Assembly: GCF_001712755.1 (NCBI RefSeq)
Contig: NZ_MDKC01000003.1
Coordinates: 62,001 to 126,000, forward strand
Length of the DNA: 64,000 nt
Source: Gottfriedia luciferensis
Lineage (GTDB): Bacteria; Bacillota; Bacilli; Bacillales; Bacillaceae_G
Direction of reading: 5' to 3'
The position numbers and the translations under genes are program-made. Below the pieces are notes generated by a model. The model saw nothing but the letters and a program-made list of their open reading frames with translations, was not told where the DNA came from and searched no databases. Shown piece after piece: positions 1-8,246 of this stretch. Position 1 is the stretch's first letter. Each line of letters opens with the position of its first letter.

Positions 1-1
1 T

Positions 2-712
2 CAGTCATGGAAGCATCAATTAAATGAATTGAAGGAACAGTATAGAGTAATCGTTTGGGATGCTCCAGGTTATGGTGGAAGTTCCGATCTAAAAGAGGAG
101 TTTCGGGATTTTTCTGAGTTTGCTAATGTTCTTAAAGAGTTTTTAGATAGTCTAGGACTAGATTCTATCTATTTACTAGGTCATTCAATGGGATCGGCAA
201 TTGCAATTGATTTTACGAGTCGTTTTCCACATATGGTCGATGCGTTAATTATTTCAGATGCAACACGTGGAGCAGCTGGATTAAGTAGAGAAGAAAACGA
301 GAAAAAACTTCAAAATAGATTAAACTCCATTGAAAATCTACATCCAACTGAACTAGCAAGAAAAAGAGTCAAAGCATTACTTGCTCCGAATGCATCGGCT
401 GAGGTTATAAAAGAGGCTGAACGGATTATGTCACAAGTACGTCTATCTGGTTACCGTTCTGTTTCCTACTCATTATCGAACTTAAACCAAATGGAGATAC
501 TGTCTTCATTATCTGTTCCAACACTTGTTATGTGTGGGGAGTTAGATCAAGTAACTCCAGTAAGTGAATCCCAAATATTTCACGAGTTGATTCCAAATTC
601 GGAATTTGTTATCGTTCCAAATACAGGGCATCTATGCTATCAAGAAGATCCTAAACTATTTAATCAATCCGTGTTAAACTTTTTAAAGAACCAACCGATA
701 AGTCAAAAGTAG
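2..712 (+). CDS. alpha/beta hydrolase, 5' end outside window
   Basis: The frame is open to the left edge (residues before the first internal TTG read QSWKHQLNEL), so the true start lies upstream. The visible part is an alpha/beta-hydrolase core: DAPGYGGSSD after strand 4, the nucleophile elbow GHSMGS, the acid in GELDQVTP and the catalytic histidine in NTGHLCYQEDP. The family includes meta-cleavage product hydrolases, esterases and haloperoxidases. Its position next to an extradiol dioxygenase and a ring-hydroxylating dioxygenase makes a C-C hydrolase acting on a ring-fission product the best inference, but substrate cannot be read from sequence. It is followed after 33 bases by the IclR gene on the same strand. 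Confidence 0.85.
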   Translation, partial: QSWKHQLNELKEQYRVIVWDAPGYGGSSDLKEEFRDFSEFANVLKEFLDSLGLDSIYLLGHSMGSAIAIDFTSRFPHMVDALIISDATRGAAGLSREENEKKLQNRLNSIENLHPTELARKRVKALLAPNASAEVIKEAERIMSQVRLSGYRSVSYSLSNLNQMEILSSLSVPTLVMCGELDQVTPVSESQIFHELIPNSEFVIVPNTGHLCYQEDPKLFNQSVLNFLKNQPISQK

Positions 713-745
713 AATTGAATCTATGTATTAGGAGAGGTTTGCTCG

Positions 746-1549
746 ATGGATAATGTAGAAAAAGAAAAATATAGCGCCAATTCTTTAGTTAGAGGTTTAG
801 AAATTATTAAGCTTTTTAATGAGGAACATCCTAGTTTGTCACTTTCCGAGATTGCAAAAAAGTTAGGGGTAAGCAGAACAGTACCTTATCGATTACTTTA
901 TACATTGCAGTCGATCGGGTATTTAACACAGGATGAAAATACAAAACAATATTCGTTAACTCCGAAAGTTCTTGAATTAGGTTTTAGTTATATAAATAGC
1001 TTGAAAATACCTGAAATTGCGCAGCCTTACATGGAATCATTACGTGATGAAATAGGTGCTTCTTGTCATTTGTCAATTTTAGATGGACATGAAGTAGTTT
1101 ATGTAGGGAGTGCTCCAGTTAGAGGAGTATCAGCAGTTAATGTCAATATTGGTTTAAGACTACCAGCTCATGCAACTGCAAATGGAAAGCTACTGCTTGC
1201 ATACGAGCCAAAGGATAGTCTTATGCAGCTGTTCCAAGTTACAAATTTAACACCTTATACAGATAAAACGTTAACGACGCCTGGAGAGTTTTTGGATCAA
1301 TTAGAAAAAATACGTCAAAATGGCTATTCAATGACTAGTGGAGAATTTCACCAAGGTATTCATTCAATCGCTGCACCTATTTATGGTAGGACAGGAAAAG
1401 TATTGGCAGCACTGAATATCGTAGCGACTGAATTATCTTATCAGGAAGACTTCATGAATAAAGTTGCATTGCCTAAACTTCTAGATGTCTCTGTTTTACT
1501 ATCGAACTATATGGGTTACAATGGCAGAGTTTCAAATCAAGTAAAATAG
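746..1549 (+). CDS. IclR-family transcriptional regulator
   Basis: This 267-residue protein has the usual IclR layout: an N-terminal winged helix-turn-helix (about residues 12-75, with LSEIAKKLGVSRTVPYRLL as recognition region) and a C-terminal effector-binding domain containing the family-typical LPAHATANGKLLLA and GIHSIAAPIYG stretches. IclR proteins commonly control aromatic and acid catabolism in an effector-dependent way. It precedes the catabolic operon that begins at 1821 and is separated from it by a terminator and a promoter carrying two dyads, so it is the obvious candidate regulator. The start has a good AGGAG ribosome site about 10 bases upstream. Confidence 0.92.
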   Translation: MDNVEKEKYSANSLVRGLEIIKLFNEEHPSLSLSEIAKKLGVSRTVPYRLLYTLQSIGYLTQDENTKQYSLTPKVLELGFSYINSLKIPEIAQPYMESLRDEIGASCHLSILDGHEVVYVGSAPVRGVSAVNVNIGLRLPAHATANGKLLLAYEPKDSLMQLFQVTNLTPYTDKTLTTPGEFLDQLEKIRQNGYSMTSGEFHQGIHSIAAPIYGRTGKVLAALNIVATELSYQEDFMNKVALPKLLDVSVLLSNYMGYNGRVSNQVK

Positions 1550-1560
1550 TCTAAGTTAAA

Positions 1561-1600
1561 AATATGGGTTCCCAAACTAAGGGAATCCATATTTTTTTTT
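1561..1600 (+). terminator. rho-independent terminator after the IclR gene
   Basis: Inverted repeat AATATGG..TTCCC / GGGAA.CCATATT with a short A-rich loop, followed by a run of nine or more T. It ends the hydrolase-IclR transcript and separates it from the catabolic operon. Confidence 0.9.
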
Positions 1601-1688
1601 GCAAAAAAAAACTAGTTAGAAACCTTGAAAATACAATGATTTTTTATATTTAACTTTTATGACATATCGAAATTTTCTAAAAACTATG

Positions 1689-1717
1689 TTGACACAAAGA
1701 ATAATCCGTCCTAGAAT
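1689..1717 (+). promoter_or_regulatory. sigma-A promoter of the aromatic catabolic operon
   Basis: TTGACA (1689-1694) and TAGAAT (1712-1717) are separated by exactly 17 bases. This is the best promoter match in the 270-base gap before the cupin gene and lies about 100 bases upstream of its start codon. Confidence 0.75.
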
Positions 1718-1729
1718 TATTTTATAGAT

Positions 1730-1783
1730 AAAACACTGTTTTGTATATAAAACACATTCGATAGTAAATACAAAACCTTTTGT
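1730..1783 (+). promoter_or_regulatory. two perfect dyads downstream of the promoter, candidate IclR operators
   Basis: AAAACA-C-TGTTTT occupies 1730-1742 and ACAAAA-CC-TTTTGT occupies 1770-1783. Both are perfect palindromes and sit in the expected initial transcribed region, 13 and 53 bases after the -10 box. A repressor bound here would block the catabolic operon. Assignment to the neighbouring IclR protein is inference from position. Confidence 0.5.
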
Positions 1784-1820
1784 TTAAAAAAAGAAAACCA
1801 ATACAGGGAGGATTTTTAAA

Positions 1821-2354
1821 ATGACAAATGAAACTTTTTCAGTTAAAGAATTTGAAAAAAAATACGTGGCTCGCTTAGAAGACCGTACGCTAGATTGGAA
1901 TGTATTAAAGTTTCAAGAGGAAATTGATCCGAGATATAAACGTGCTCAAATGCGTTATATTGGACGCGGTGCGACAGCGAATAATGACTCAAATGTAATT
2001 ACAGCAGAACATTTTACATTAAGTACAATGGTTCTACCTCCTGGCTGTATTGGACCTTTACATCTACACGATGATGTAGAAGAAGTATTTTTTATTCTTG
2101 AGGGAGAAGTTACTGCTTTAATTCAAGAAGTTGGTAAAGATGAAGTACATGAAATTAAATTAAATGCTAGAGATTGTATCAGTTCTCCTCCTGGTGTTCA
2201 TCGAGGCATTCGAAATGATGGAGATACTGAAGCACGTATGTTAGTTATGCTTGGCGCAGTGAAACCAAACCTTCCAACTTATCCAGAGGGTAGCGCGCTT
2301 GAAGAACTTCGTAAACAACGTGCGAAAGAAAGAGAAGCAATCATCAAAGGTTAA
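1821..2354 (+). CDS. cupin-domain protein of the aromatic cluster
   Basis: The 177-residue protein carries one cupin beta-barrel: motif 1 around residues 74-95 (GPLHLHDDVEEVFFILEGE; H78, H80 and E84-E85 region as metal ligand candidates) and motif 2 around 117-131 (SSPPGVHRGIRN). Single-domain cupins of this size occur in catabolic clusters as small isomerases, dioxygenases or unassigned helper proteins. It is the first gene after the promoter at 1689, with a strong AGGGAGG ribosome site. A terminator-like hairpin follows it, so it may be made in excess over the downstream enzymes. No specific reaction can be assigned. Confidence 0.85.
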   Translation: MTNETFSVKEFEKKYVARLEDRTLDWNVLKFQEEIDPRYKRAQMRYIGRGATANNDSNVITAEHFTLSTMVLPPGCIGPLHLHDDVEEVFFILEGEVTALIQEVGKDEVHEIKLNARDCISSPPGVHRGIRNDGDTEARMLVMLGAVKPNLPTYPEGSALEELRKQRAKEREAIIKG

Positions 2355-2374
2355 TTAAAAAACATGAAAAGGGT

Positions 2375-2409
2375 CAGCTGCATTTTAAATAAATTGCAGC
2401 TGCCTTTTT
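2375..2409 (+). terminator. hairpin terminator between cupin and extradiol dioxygenase genes
   Basis: CAGCTGCA (2375-2382) pairs perfectly with TGCAGCTG (2395-2402) around a 12-base AT loop, followed by CCTTTTT. Because the genes on both sides are co-directional, it probably attenuates rather than ends the operon. Confidence 0.8.
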
Positions 2410-2425
2410 CAATAGAGTTAATAAA

Positions 2426-2439
2426 AGAAAGCGCTTTAA
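2426..2439 (+). promoter_or_regulatory. cre-like CcpA site
   Basis: AGAAAGCGCTTTAA resembles the cre consensus TGWAANCGNTNWCA, with mismatches only near the outer ends. It lies between the attenuator-like hairpin and the ribosome site of the extradiol dioxygenase gene, where CcpA could act as a roadblock. Binding is inference. Confidence 0.45.
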
Positions 2440-2463
2440 ATAGATAAGTGGGAGGGATTGTTG

Positions 2464-3384
2464 GTGCTAGGAATTACTCATTTAAGACATATAAGTTTGA
2501 TCACACCAAACTTTGACGAACAAGTGAACTTTTACGAAAAGGTTTGGGGTTTGGATCGTGTAAATGTTTCAGATGACAATATTGCATATTTTCGAGGGGC
2601 AGGTCCGGAGCATCATATACTAAGCCTTCGAAAGGGCGATAAATGTGGTTTGCATCATATCGCATTTGGTATGGTCGATAAAAATGCAGTTGATCGTGCA
2701 GCGGAAATCCTACATTCAAAAGGTGTACATATTGTTGAAGAGCCAGGTTATTTAGATGAAGCTGGTGGAGGATATGGACTTCGATTTGTTGATCCAGAAA
2801 ACCGCGTAATTGAACTTTCCGCTTGGGTAGAGGTTCAAACATCGATTTGGACTAATAAAAACGTTGATCCCGTGAAATTAAACCATGTAGTTATGAACAC
2901 AAAAGATTTAGATATGATCGTGGAGTTTTATACTGATGTACTTGGATTCAAAGTGACTGATTGGAGTGAGCACCAAATGTCCTTCTTAAGATGTAATCGA
3001 AAACATCACTCGATTGCATTTAACCAAGATGTACACGCTTCAGTTAATCATATTGCTTACGAGGTTGATTCGGTGGATGAACTAATGCGAGGCATTAGTA
3101 ATGTTAGGAAAGCAGGACTAAATGAGTTATGGGGTCCTGGTCGACATGGTCCTGGTAATAATATTTTTTGTTATTTTCAAGACCTCGGAGGATTTGTCAT
3201 GGAATACACATGTTATCTTGAAACAATTGAAGATGAAGCTGAATGGAGAGCACGAGTTTGGAAACGTGTGCCACATCTAATGGATCAATGGGGAATTGCT
3301 GGTCCACCAAAACCAGAAGCTCGTAAAGCGATGGGCGGAGAGGCGGACATTGGCTGGGTAGATACAAGTGTTAATGTACGTTAA
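2464..3384 (+). CDS. type I extradiol (catechol-type) dioxygenase, two VOC domains
   Basis: About 306 residues form two vicinal-oxygen-chelate modules. The Fe(II) facial triad of the BphC/XylE family is visible in the second module as H141 (LNHVVM), H196 (VNHIAYEV) and E247 (FVMEYTCY), counted from the GTG at 2464. The enzyme would open a catecholic ring next to its two hydroxyls. The GTG at 2464 is preferred because GGGAGGG ends 7 bases upstream; TTG codons at 2458 and 2461 overlap the ribosome site too closely. Neighbouring Rieske oxygenase and dihydrodiol dehydrogenase genes would supply the catechol. Exact substrate (mono- or bicyclic) cannot be told. Confidence 0.88.
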   Translation: MLGITHLRHISLITPNFDEQVNFYEKVWGLDRVNVSDDNIAYFRGAGPEHHILSLRKGDKCGLHHIAFGMVDKNAVDRAAEILHSKGVHIVEEPGYLDEAGGGYGLRFVDPENRVIELSAWVEVQTSIWTNKNVDPVKLNHVVMNTKDLDMIVEFYTDVLGFKVTDWSEHQMSFLRCNRKHHSIAFNQDVHASVNHIAYEVDSVDELMRGISNVRKAGLNELWGPGRHGPGNNIFCYFQDLGGFVMEYTCYLETIEDEAEWRARVWKRVPHLMDQWGIAGPPKPEARKAMGGEADIGWVDTSVNVR

Positions 3385-3447
3385 AAATTTTAACTAAAAT
3401 TGCTTTAAGGAATACGAAACATGAAAGCTTTAATAAGGGGTGACAGG

Positions 3448-4239
3448 ATGGATCTTGGATTAAAGGGAAAAGTTGCAGTAATTATGGGTGGTACCTCTGG
3501 TGTTGGACTGAAGACAGCTGAATTATTTTTAGGTGAAGGCGCTAAAGTAGCCATTTGCGGCAGAAGCAAGGAGCGTGCAGATAAAGCATTAAAGCATTTA
3601 CTCTCATATGGCAAAAGCGAAGATCTATTTGCTGCGACCTGTGATGTTACATCAAAAGAGGAAGTTAATTCGTTTATTCAACAAACAGCAGAAAAGTTTG
3701 GTGGAATTGATACGTTAGTGAATGCAGCTGGTCAAAGTGTTATGGGGTATTTTTTCGATATTACTGATGAACAGTGGCAGGAACAAATTCAATTAAAGTA
3801 TTTCGCAATTATCTATGCAGTTCGTGCAGCTCATCCTTATTTAGTGAAAAGAGGAGGGGGCCGAATTATTAATATAAATGCAACTCTAGCGAAAGAGCCT
3901 GAGCGTCATATGGTAGCAACAGCAGCAACTCGTGCAGGACTTTTAAATTTAAGCAAAACATTGTCTCAAGAATTAGCATCCGACAATATTTTAGTAAACT
4001 CAGTAAGCCTTGGACTAATTCGAACCGATCAATGGGAGCGAAGAAGATTGAAAAATGCTCCTGATATGGATCCAGAAGAATATTATAAAGATCTTGCGAT
4101 AAAAAGAAATATTCCACTAGGTCGTGTAGGTGAAGCGGAGGAAGTGGCTAGTGTTATTGTTTTTCTTGCTTCGGATAAAGCGAGTTATGTAGCTGGCTCT
4201 ACAATTGAAACTGCAGGTGCAATCGGTAAAGCACTTTAA
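3448..4239 (+). CDS. atypical short-chain dehydrogenase/reductase (SDR) lacking the YxxxK motif
   Basis: 263 residues with a Rossmann cofactor loop GGTSGVGL, the NAAG motif and the C-terminal fold of classical SDRs. At the catalytic position, where most members have Y-x-x-x-K, this protein reads TAATRAG, so both the tyrosine and the lysine are replaced. The serine region reads ININAT. Some SDR subfamilies share a TRA signature here, so the gene need not be dead. The ATG at 3448 is preferred to an ATG at 3421, because AAGGGGTGA lies 5-10 bases upstream of it. It sits between extradiol dioxygenase and ThDP enzyme genes; its reaction is unknown. Confidence 0.82.
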   Translation: MDLGLKGKVAVIMGGTSGVGLKTAELFLGEGAKVAICGRSKERADKALKHLLSYGKSEDLFAATCDVTSKEEVNSFIQQTAEKFGGIDTLVNAAGQSVMGYFFDITDEQWQEQIQLKYFAIIYAVRAAHPYLVKRGGGRIININATLAKEPERHMVATAATRAGLLNLSKTLSQELASDNILVNSVSLGLIRTDQWERRRLKNAPDMDPEEYYKDLAIKRNIPLGRVGEAEEVASVIVFLASDKASYVAGSTIETAGAIGKAL

Positions 4240-4270
4240 ATAAATTATTTGAAAAAGGTAGGATACTAAG

Positions 4271-5959
4271 ATGAAAAATCAAGAAGAAATCGTATTTACT
4301 ACTGCGGATGCCGTCGTAAAAGAGTTAGTTCAAGCAGGCGTAGAAGTCGCTTTTGGAATTGTAAGTATTCATAATATGCCCATTTATGATGCGATTTTAA
4401 GGGATGGAAATATCAAGCTAATCTGTTCACGTGGCGAAAGTGGAGCAGTCAATATGGCAGATGGTTATGCACGTGCCACAGGGAAATTAGGTGTTGTGAT
4501 TACTAGTACAGGAACAGGAGCTGGAAACGCTGCTGGTTCATTAGTAGAAGCATGGGCAGCGGGAGTTCCACTACTTCATCTAACTGGAGAGGTAGCATCA
4601 CCTTATCTTGGTACAGGTAAAGGGTACATACATGAATGCAAAGACCAGCTGTCAATGATGAGCGGTGCTTGTAAAAATGCTGTAAGACTTAGAAGACCAG
4701 AACAAACAGCTGGTGTAGTAAGAAAAGCAATTGAAGAAGCATTAACTGCTCCAACAGGACCAGTTAGCTTAGAAATTCCAATCGACTTTCAATCAGCAAT
4801 TATTGAGGACGTTTCAATCGATAAAGTACAGGTAGATATTTTTAAACCGCAACTAACTACTGTTATACCAGATATCGCAATTTCAAAAATTTCAGAAGCA
4901 CGTCGTCCAGTTATTTGGGCAGGTGGCGGTGTTATTTCTGCCAATGCCTCTAAAGAATTAACAAATTTAGCAGAAATTCTTGGTGCTGCTGTCATTACAA
5001 GTCAATCCGGAAAAGGCTCGATACCAGAGGATCATGAGCAATGTATCGGTCATTTTGCAGCCAACGAATCTACAAAAGAGTTTTTGAGAAATGCAGATTT
5101 ATTGATTAGTGTAGGTGTACGATTCAGAGGAAATGAAACCTCTAACTGGAAAGTACCTGTACCAGAAGAACATATTTCAATTGATGCAGATTTTAATGCA
5201 ATCAATCGTAATTATAAAGCAACAGTTGGGTTAGTCGGAGATGCAAAAGATATTTTATCGGCTCTAATTAATAAAATTGATGAAAAGTCTATTTCGGTTT
5301 TACCTTCTTATATAGAAGAAGTACGTTCATTAAGAAATGAAGTGCGAGGACAACTTCGTAAAACACTTGGTCCGTTCGAACAATTTGTAGATGGTATGAG
5401 AGAGATTTTACCGAGGGATACGATTTTAGTTCGAGATGTAACAGTACAAGCAAATGTCTGGGGTAGTAGAATATTCGACATTTATGAACCAAGAACATCA
5501 ATTCACGCATCCGGTGGCGGGATCGGTCAAGGTCTTCCTACAGCTATAGGTGCTCAATTGGGTTGCCCTCACCAAACGGTCGTATTAATGGCTGGAGATG
5601 GTGGGTTTATGGTTAATGTAGGTGAAATGGTGACTGCAGCTGAAGAAAATCTTCCAATTATTGTTGTGTTATTTGATGATTCTGGCTATGGGGTTCTTCG
5701 TAATATTCAAGAAGCGGCATATGGACGCCAAGTAGCAGTGAATTTATTAAGTCCAGACTTTGTAAAATTAGCTGAGTCAATGCATTTTGAATCAGCACGT
5801 ATTGGATCTGGAGATGAATTTGTTACAGAACTAAAGAAGGCAACTGAAAGAAGAAAGCCAACAATGATCGTTGTAGATATGGAAGCAGTTGGACCTATGG
5901 CAAAACCTTTTGGTGGACCTCCAGGAGCAGCTGAAAGCTTTAAGCCAAAAAAATTATAA
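4271..5959 (+). CDS. thiamine-diphosphate-dependent enzyme (benzoylformate decarboxylase / acetolactate synthase superfamily)
   Basis: The 562-residue protein has the three-domain ThDP layout: PYR domain with the cofactor-activating glutamate E56 in CSRGESGAVNMADGYAR, a central nucleotide-binding-like domain, and a C-terminal PP domain with GDGGF near residue 443 and DDSGYGVLRN as the Mg/ThDP motif. Candidate roles are decarboxylation of a 2-oxo acid (benzoylformate-like) or carboligation; a housekeeping acetolactate synthase is unlikely given the setting among aromatic genes and the lack of a small subunit. The aldehyde dehydrogenase starting 12 bases downstream could oxidise the aldehyde product, which supports a decarboxylase role. 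Confidence 0.88.
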   Translation: MKNQEEIVFTTADAVVKELVQAGVEVAFGIVSIHNMPIYDAILRDGNIKLICSRGESGAVNMADGYARATGKLGVVITSTGTGAGNAAGSLVEAWAAGVPLLHLTGEVASPYLGTGKGYIHECKDQLSMMSGACKNAVRLRRPEQTAGVVRKAIEEALTAPTGPVSLEIPIDFQSAIIEDVSIDKVQVDIFKPQLTTVIPDIAISKISEARRPVIWAGGGVISANASKELTNLAEILGAAVITSQSGKGSIPEDHEQCIGHFAANESTKEFLRNADLLISVGVRFRGNETSNWKVPVPEEHISIDADFNAINRNYKATVGLVGDAKDILSALINKIDEKSISVLPSYIEEVRSLRNEVRGQLRKTLGPFEQFVDGMREILPRDTILVRDVTVQANVWGSRIFDIYEPRTSIHASGGGIGQGLPTAIGAQLGCPHQTVVLMAGDGGFMVNVGEMVTAAEENLPIIVVLFDDSGYGVLRNIQEAAYGRQVAVNLLSPDFVKLAESMHFESARIGSGDEFVTELKKATERRKPTMIVVDMEAVGPMAKPFGGPPGAAESFKPKKL

Positions 5960-5971
5960 AGGAGATTCAAT

Positions 5972-7417
5972 ATGATTTCGACATATCCAGTTGTATCAGG
6001 AAGATATCTCATAAATGGTGATTGGAAAGAAAGTAATGAAACATCAAATATTATTAATCCTGCAAATAAGTCGGAAGTAATCGGCAAAGTTGGATTATGT
6101 ACTGAGGAAATCGTAAACGAAGCAATTAATGCTGCAGCCAATGCATTTAAACTTTGGTCACAGAGTGAGATTCAGGATCGTGTAGAAAGAATGAAAGCAG
6201 CGGCGTGGGAACTTTCTAAAATCATTGAAGAAAATGTTTCATTATTTGTTCGTGAAAATGGAAAAACACTAGTAGAAGCTAAAAAAGACTTATTACGCTG
6301 TGTGGAAGTAATGAATGGTGGAGCAGATGAACTACTTAAATGGTGGAATCCTGAATTACTTCAAGGAAATCAAAAAGTTCAAGTAAGAAGAAGAGCAAGA
6401 GGGGTTACTGCAGTTATTACTCCTTGGAATTCGCCTATGATCTTAACCTTTAAGCGAGTAATACCGGCTGTTTTAGCAGGAAATACAGTCGTCGTAAAAC
6501 CGGCGACAAATTGTCCACTTACCATTATGACTTGTTTAAAAGTAGTGGCTGAATATTTTCCGCCTGGCGTAATCAATATTGTAACAGGATCAGGAAAAAT
6601 GATTGGTGACAAGCTTTGTTCTGATTCACGTGTTCGTACAATTGCTTTTGTAGGAAGTACACAAACAGGTAAAGATATTATGAAAAAGTCTTCAGGAAAT
6701 CTTCAAAAAGTATATATGGAGCTTGGTGGGAATGACCCAGCAATTATATTAGAAGATGCAAACTTAGATGAAGAAGCTATTAAGCGATTAAGAATAAGTA
6801 TTTTAAAAGCGGCTGGCCAAGTATGTTCGGCGATTAAGCGCGTATATGTACAAGAATCTAGATATGTTGAATTAGTAAAAAAACTAAAGAAAGAATTTGA
6901 GCGTACTGTTGTAGGTGATGGTATTCAACCTGATGTAACAATGGGCCCATTAAATAATAAAGCTCAGTATGACTATGTTAACGGATTAATTGAGCGAACT
7001 GAAAAAGCAGGTGCAAATGTAATAACAGCTGGAATTCAACTGAATCCTGAAATGTGGGATCAAGGATATTACATCTTACCAACAATTGTAACAGGTGTTG
7101 ATCAACAAAGTGAGATCGTTCGTGCAGAACAATTCGGACCAGTAATTCCTATTCTACCTTTTTCATCTATTGACGAAGCTATCAAACTAGCAAATGATAG
7201 TGAATTTGGCTTAAGGGCTTCTGTTTGGACTGAAAATGAAGAATTAGCAGTTGAAATGGCAGATCGATTAGAAGCAGGCGCAGTTTTTTATAATAATCAT
7301 ACCATCTTTAGTGATTTAGCATTGGATTTTCCAGGTTTAAAAGAGAGCGGTGTTTCAAGAGAAACAAGACACTGTGGATTGGAATTCTTTGCAGACTCAT
7401 ATGGATTTGCAAATTAA
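5972..7417 (+). CDS. NAD(P)-dependent aldehyde dehydrogenase of the aromatic cluster
   Basis: 481 residues, normal ALDH superfamily length. The catalytic cysteine is C285 in GQVCSAIKR and the general base is the glutamate of YMELGGND; the NAD-binding TPWNSPMI and FVGSTQTGK motifs are present. An AAGGAGA ribosome site lies 9 bases upstream and the spacing to the ThDP gene is 12 bases, so the two are translated from one message. It probably oxidises the aldehyde from the preceding decarboxylase-like enzyme or a semialdehyde from ring cleavage. The substrate is inference. Confidence 0.92.
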   Translation: MISTYPVVSGRYLINGDWKESNETSNIINPANKSEVIGKVGLCTEEIVNEAINAAANAFKLWSQSEIQDRVERMKAAAWELSKIIEENVSLFVRENGKTLVEAKKDLLRCVEVMNGGADELLKWWNPELLQGNQKVQVRRRARGVTAVITPWNSPMILTFKRVIPAVLAGNTVVVKPATNCPLTIMTCLKVVAEYFPPGVINIVTGSGKMIGDKLCSDSRVRTIAFVGSTQTGKDIMKKSSGNLQKVYMELGGNDPAIILEDANLDEEAIKRLRISILKAAGQVCSAIKRVYVQESRYVELVKKLKKEFERTVVGDGIQPDVTMGPLNNKAQYDYVNGLIERTEKAGANVITAGIQLNPEMWDQGYYILPTIVTGVDQQSEIVRAEQFGPVIPILPFSSIDEAIKLANDSEFGLRASVWTENEELAVEMADRLEAGAVFYNNHTIFSDLALDFPGLKESGVSRETRHCGLEFFADSYGFAN

Positions 7418-7432
7418 GGATGGTGAATACGT

Positions 7433-8215
7433 ATGAAACTAGGACTAATCGGCTGCGGTAATATTGGTCAATTTCTTCTTCAAGCAATTAATAAAGATGG
7501 GATGTTACCAGGTGGAAAGATTGTTTCAATTTATACGCGTTGCGAAGAATCAGCCGTTCAGCTTGCTAAAGAATTTGAAACAGAAGCATATCAAAGTGTA
7601 GAAACGCTCCTTCTTTCTGATCTAGATTTAGTCATTGAAGCTGCAACAGTTGAAGCAGCAAAGGAGTACGCTATAAAAGTTCTTGAAGGTGGAAAAGACT
7701 TATTGCTAAGCAGCATTGGGGTCATGGCTGATTCTGCATTTGAAGAAAGAGTTCGAGAGGTATGTACAAGATATGGTATAAACATTTACTTACCTTCAGG
7801 AGCAATAGGTGGATTAGATATTTTAAAATCAGCAAAAGCTGCGAATGGTCTAGAGACTGTTTCTATTACAACTAGAAAACCACCTGGAGCATTATCGGGA
7901 GAAGGATTAGATAAAGAAACGATTTTGTTTGAAGGCTCAGCAGCTGAAGCAATCAAGCTATATCCAAGAAATATTAATGTGGCGATTGTATTATCCTTAG
8001 CTGGACTCGGTGCTAACAATACAAAAGTGAAGATTATTGCTGATCCGATTGCCGTAAAAAATAGCCATACAATTGAAGCATCTGGCTCGTTCGGGAAACT
8101 TAAACTTGAGATCGAAAATGATCCTATGCCAAATAATCCTAAAACAAGTTATTTAGCAGCGCTAAGTGTTTTGGCAAATTTACAAAACAAAGATAAATAT
8201 GTACAGATTGGATAA
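7433..8215 (+). CDS. aspartate-dehydrogenase-like (NadX family) oxidoreductase
   Basis: 260 residues with an N-terminal NAD-binding Rossmann start (GLIGCGNIGQFL) and the DUF108/aspartate-dehydrogenase C-terminal domain (PSGAIGGLDILKSA, then NSHTIEASGSFGKL with the conserved histidine). NadX proteins interconvert aspartate and iminoaspartate, usually for NAD synthesis. No nadA or nadC gene is near, and the gene is embedded 15 bases after the aldehyde dehydrogenase and 31 before the Rieske alpha subunit. It may act on an amino or imino intermediate of the aromatic pathway, which would suggest a nitrogen-bearing substrate. That role is inference. Confidence 0.85.
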   Translation: MKLGLIGCGNIGQFLLQAINKDGMLPGGKIVSIYTRCEESAVQLAKEFETEAYQSVETLLLSDLDLVIEAATVEAAKEYAIKVLEGGKDLLLSSIGVMADSAFEERVREVCTRYGINIYLPSGAIGGLDILKSAKAANGLETVSITTRKPPGALSGEGLDKETILFEGSAAEAIKLYPRNINVAIVLSLAGLGANNTKVKIIADPIAVKNSHTIEASGSFGKLKLEIENDPMPNNPKTSYLAALSVLANLQNKDKYVQIG

Positions 8216-8246
8216 AGAATTAAAAATATGAAGGGAGAGTGCGTGT

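Noticed and set aside
2501-2842. 113-codon open frame on the minus strand inside the extradiol dioxygenase gene
   Set aside because: Antisense to a gene with an intact metal triad; no ribosome site and no family resemblance.
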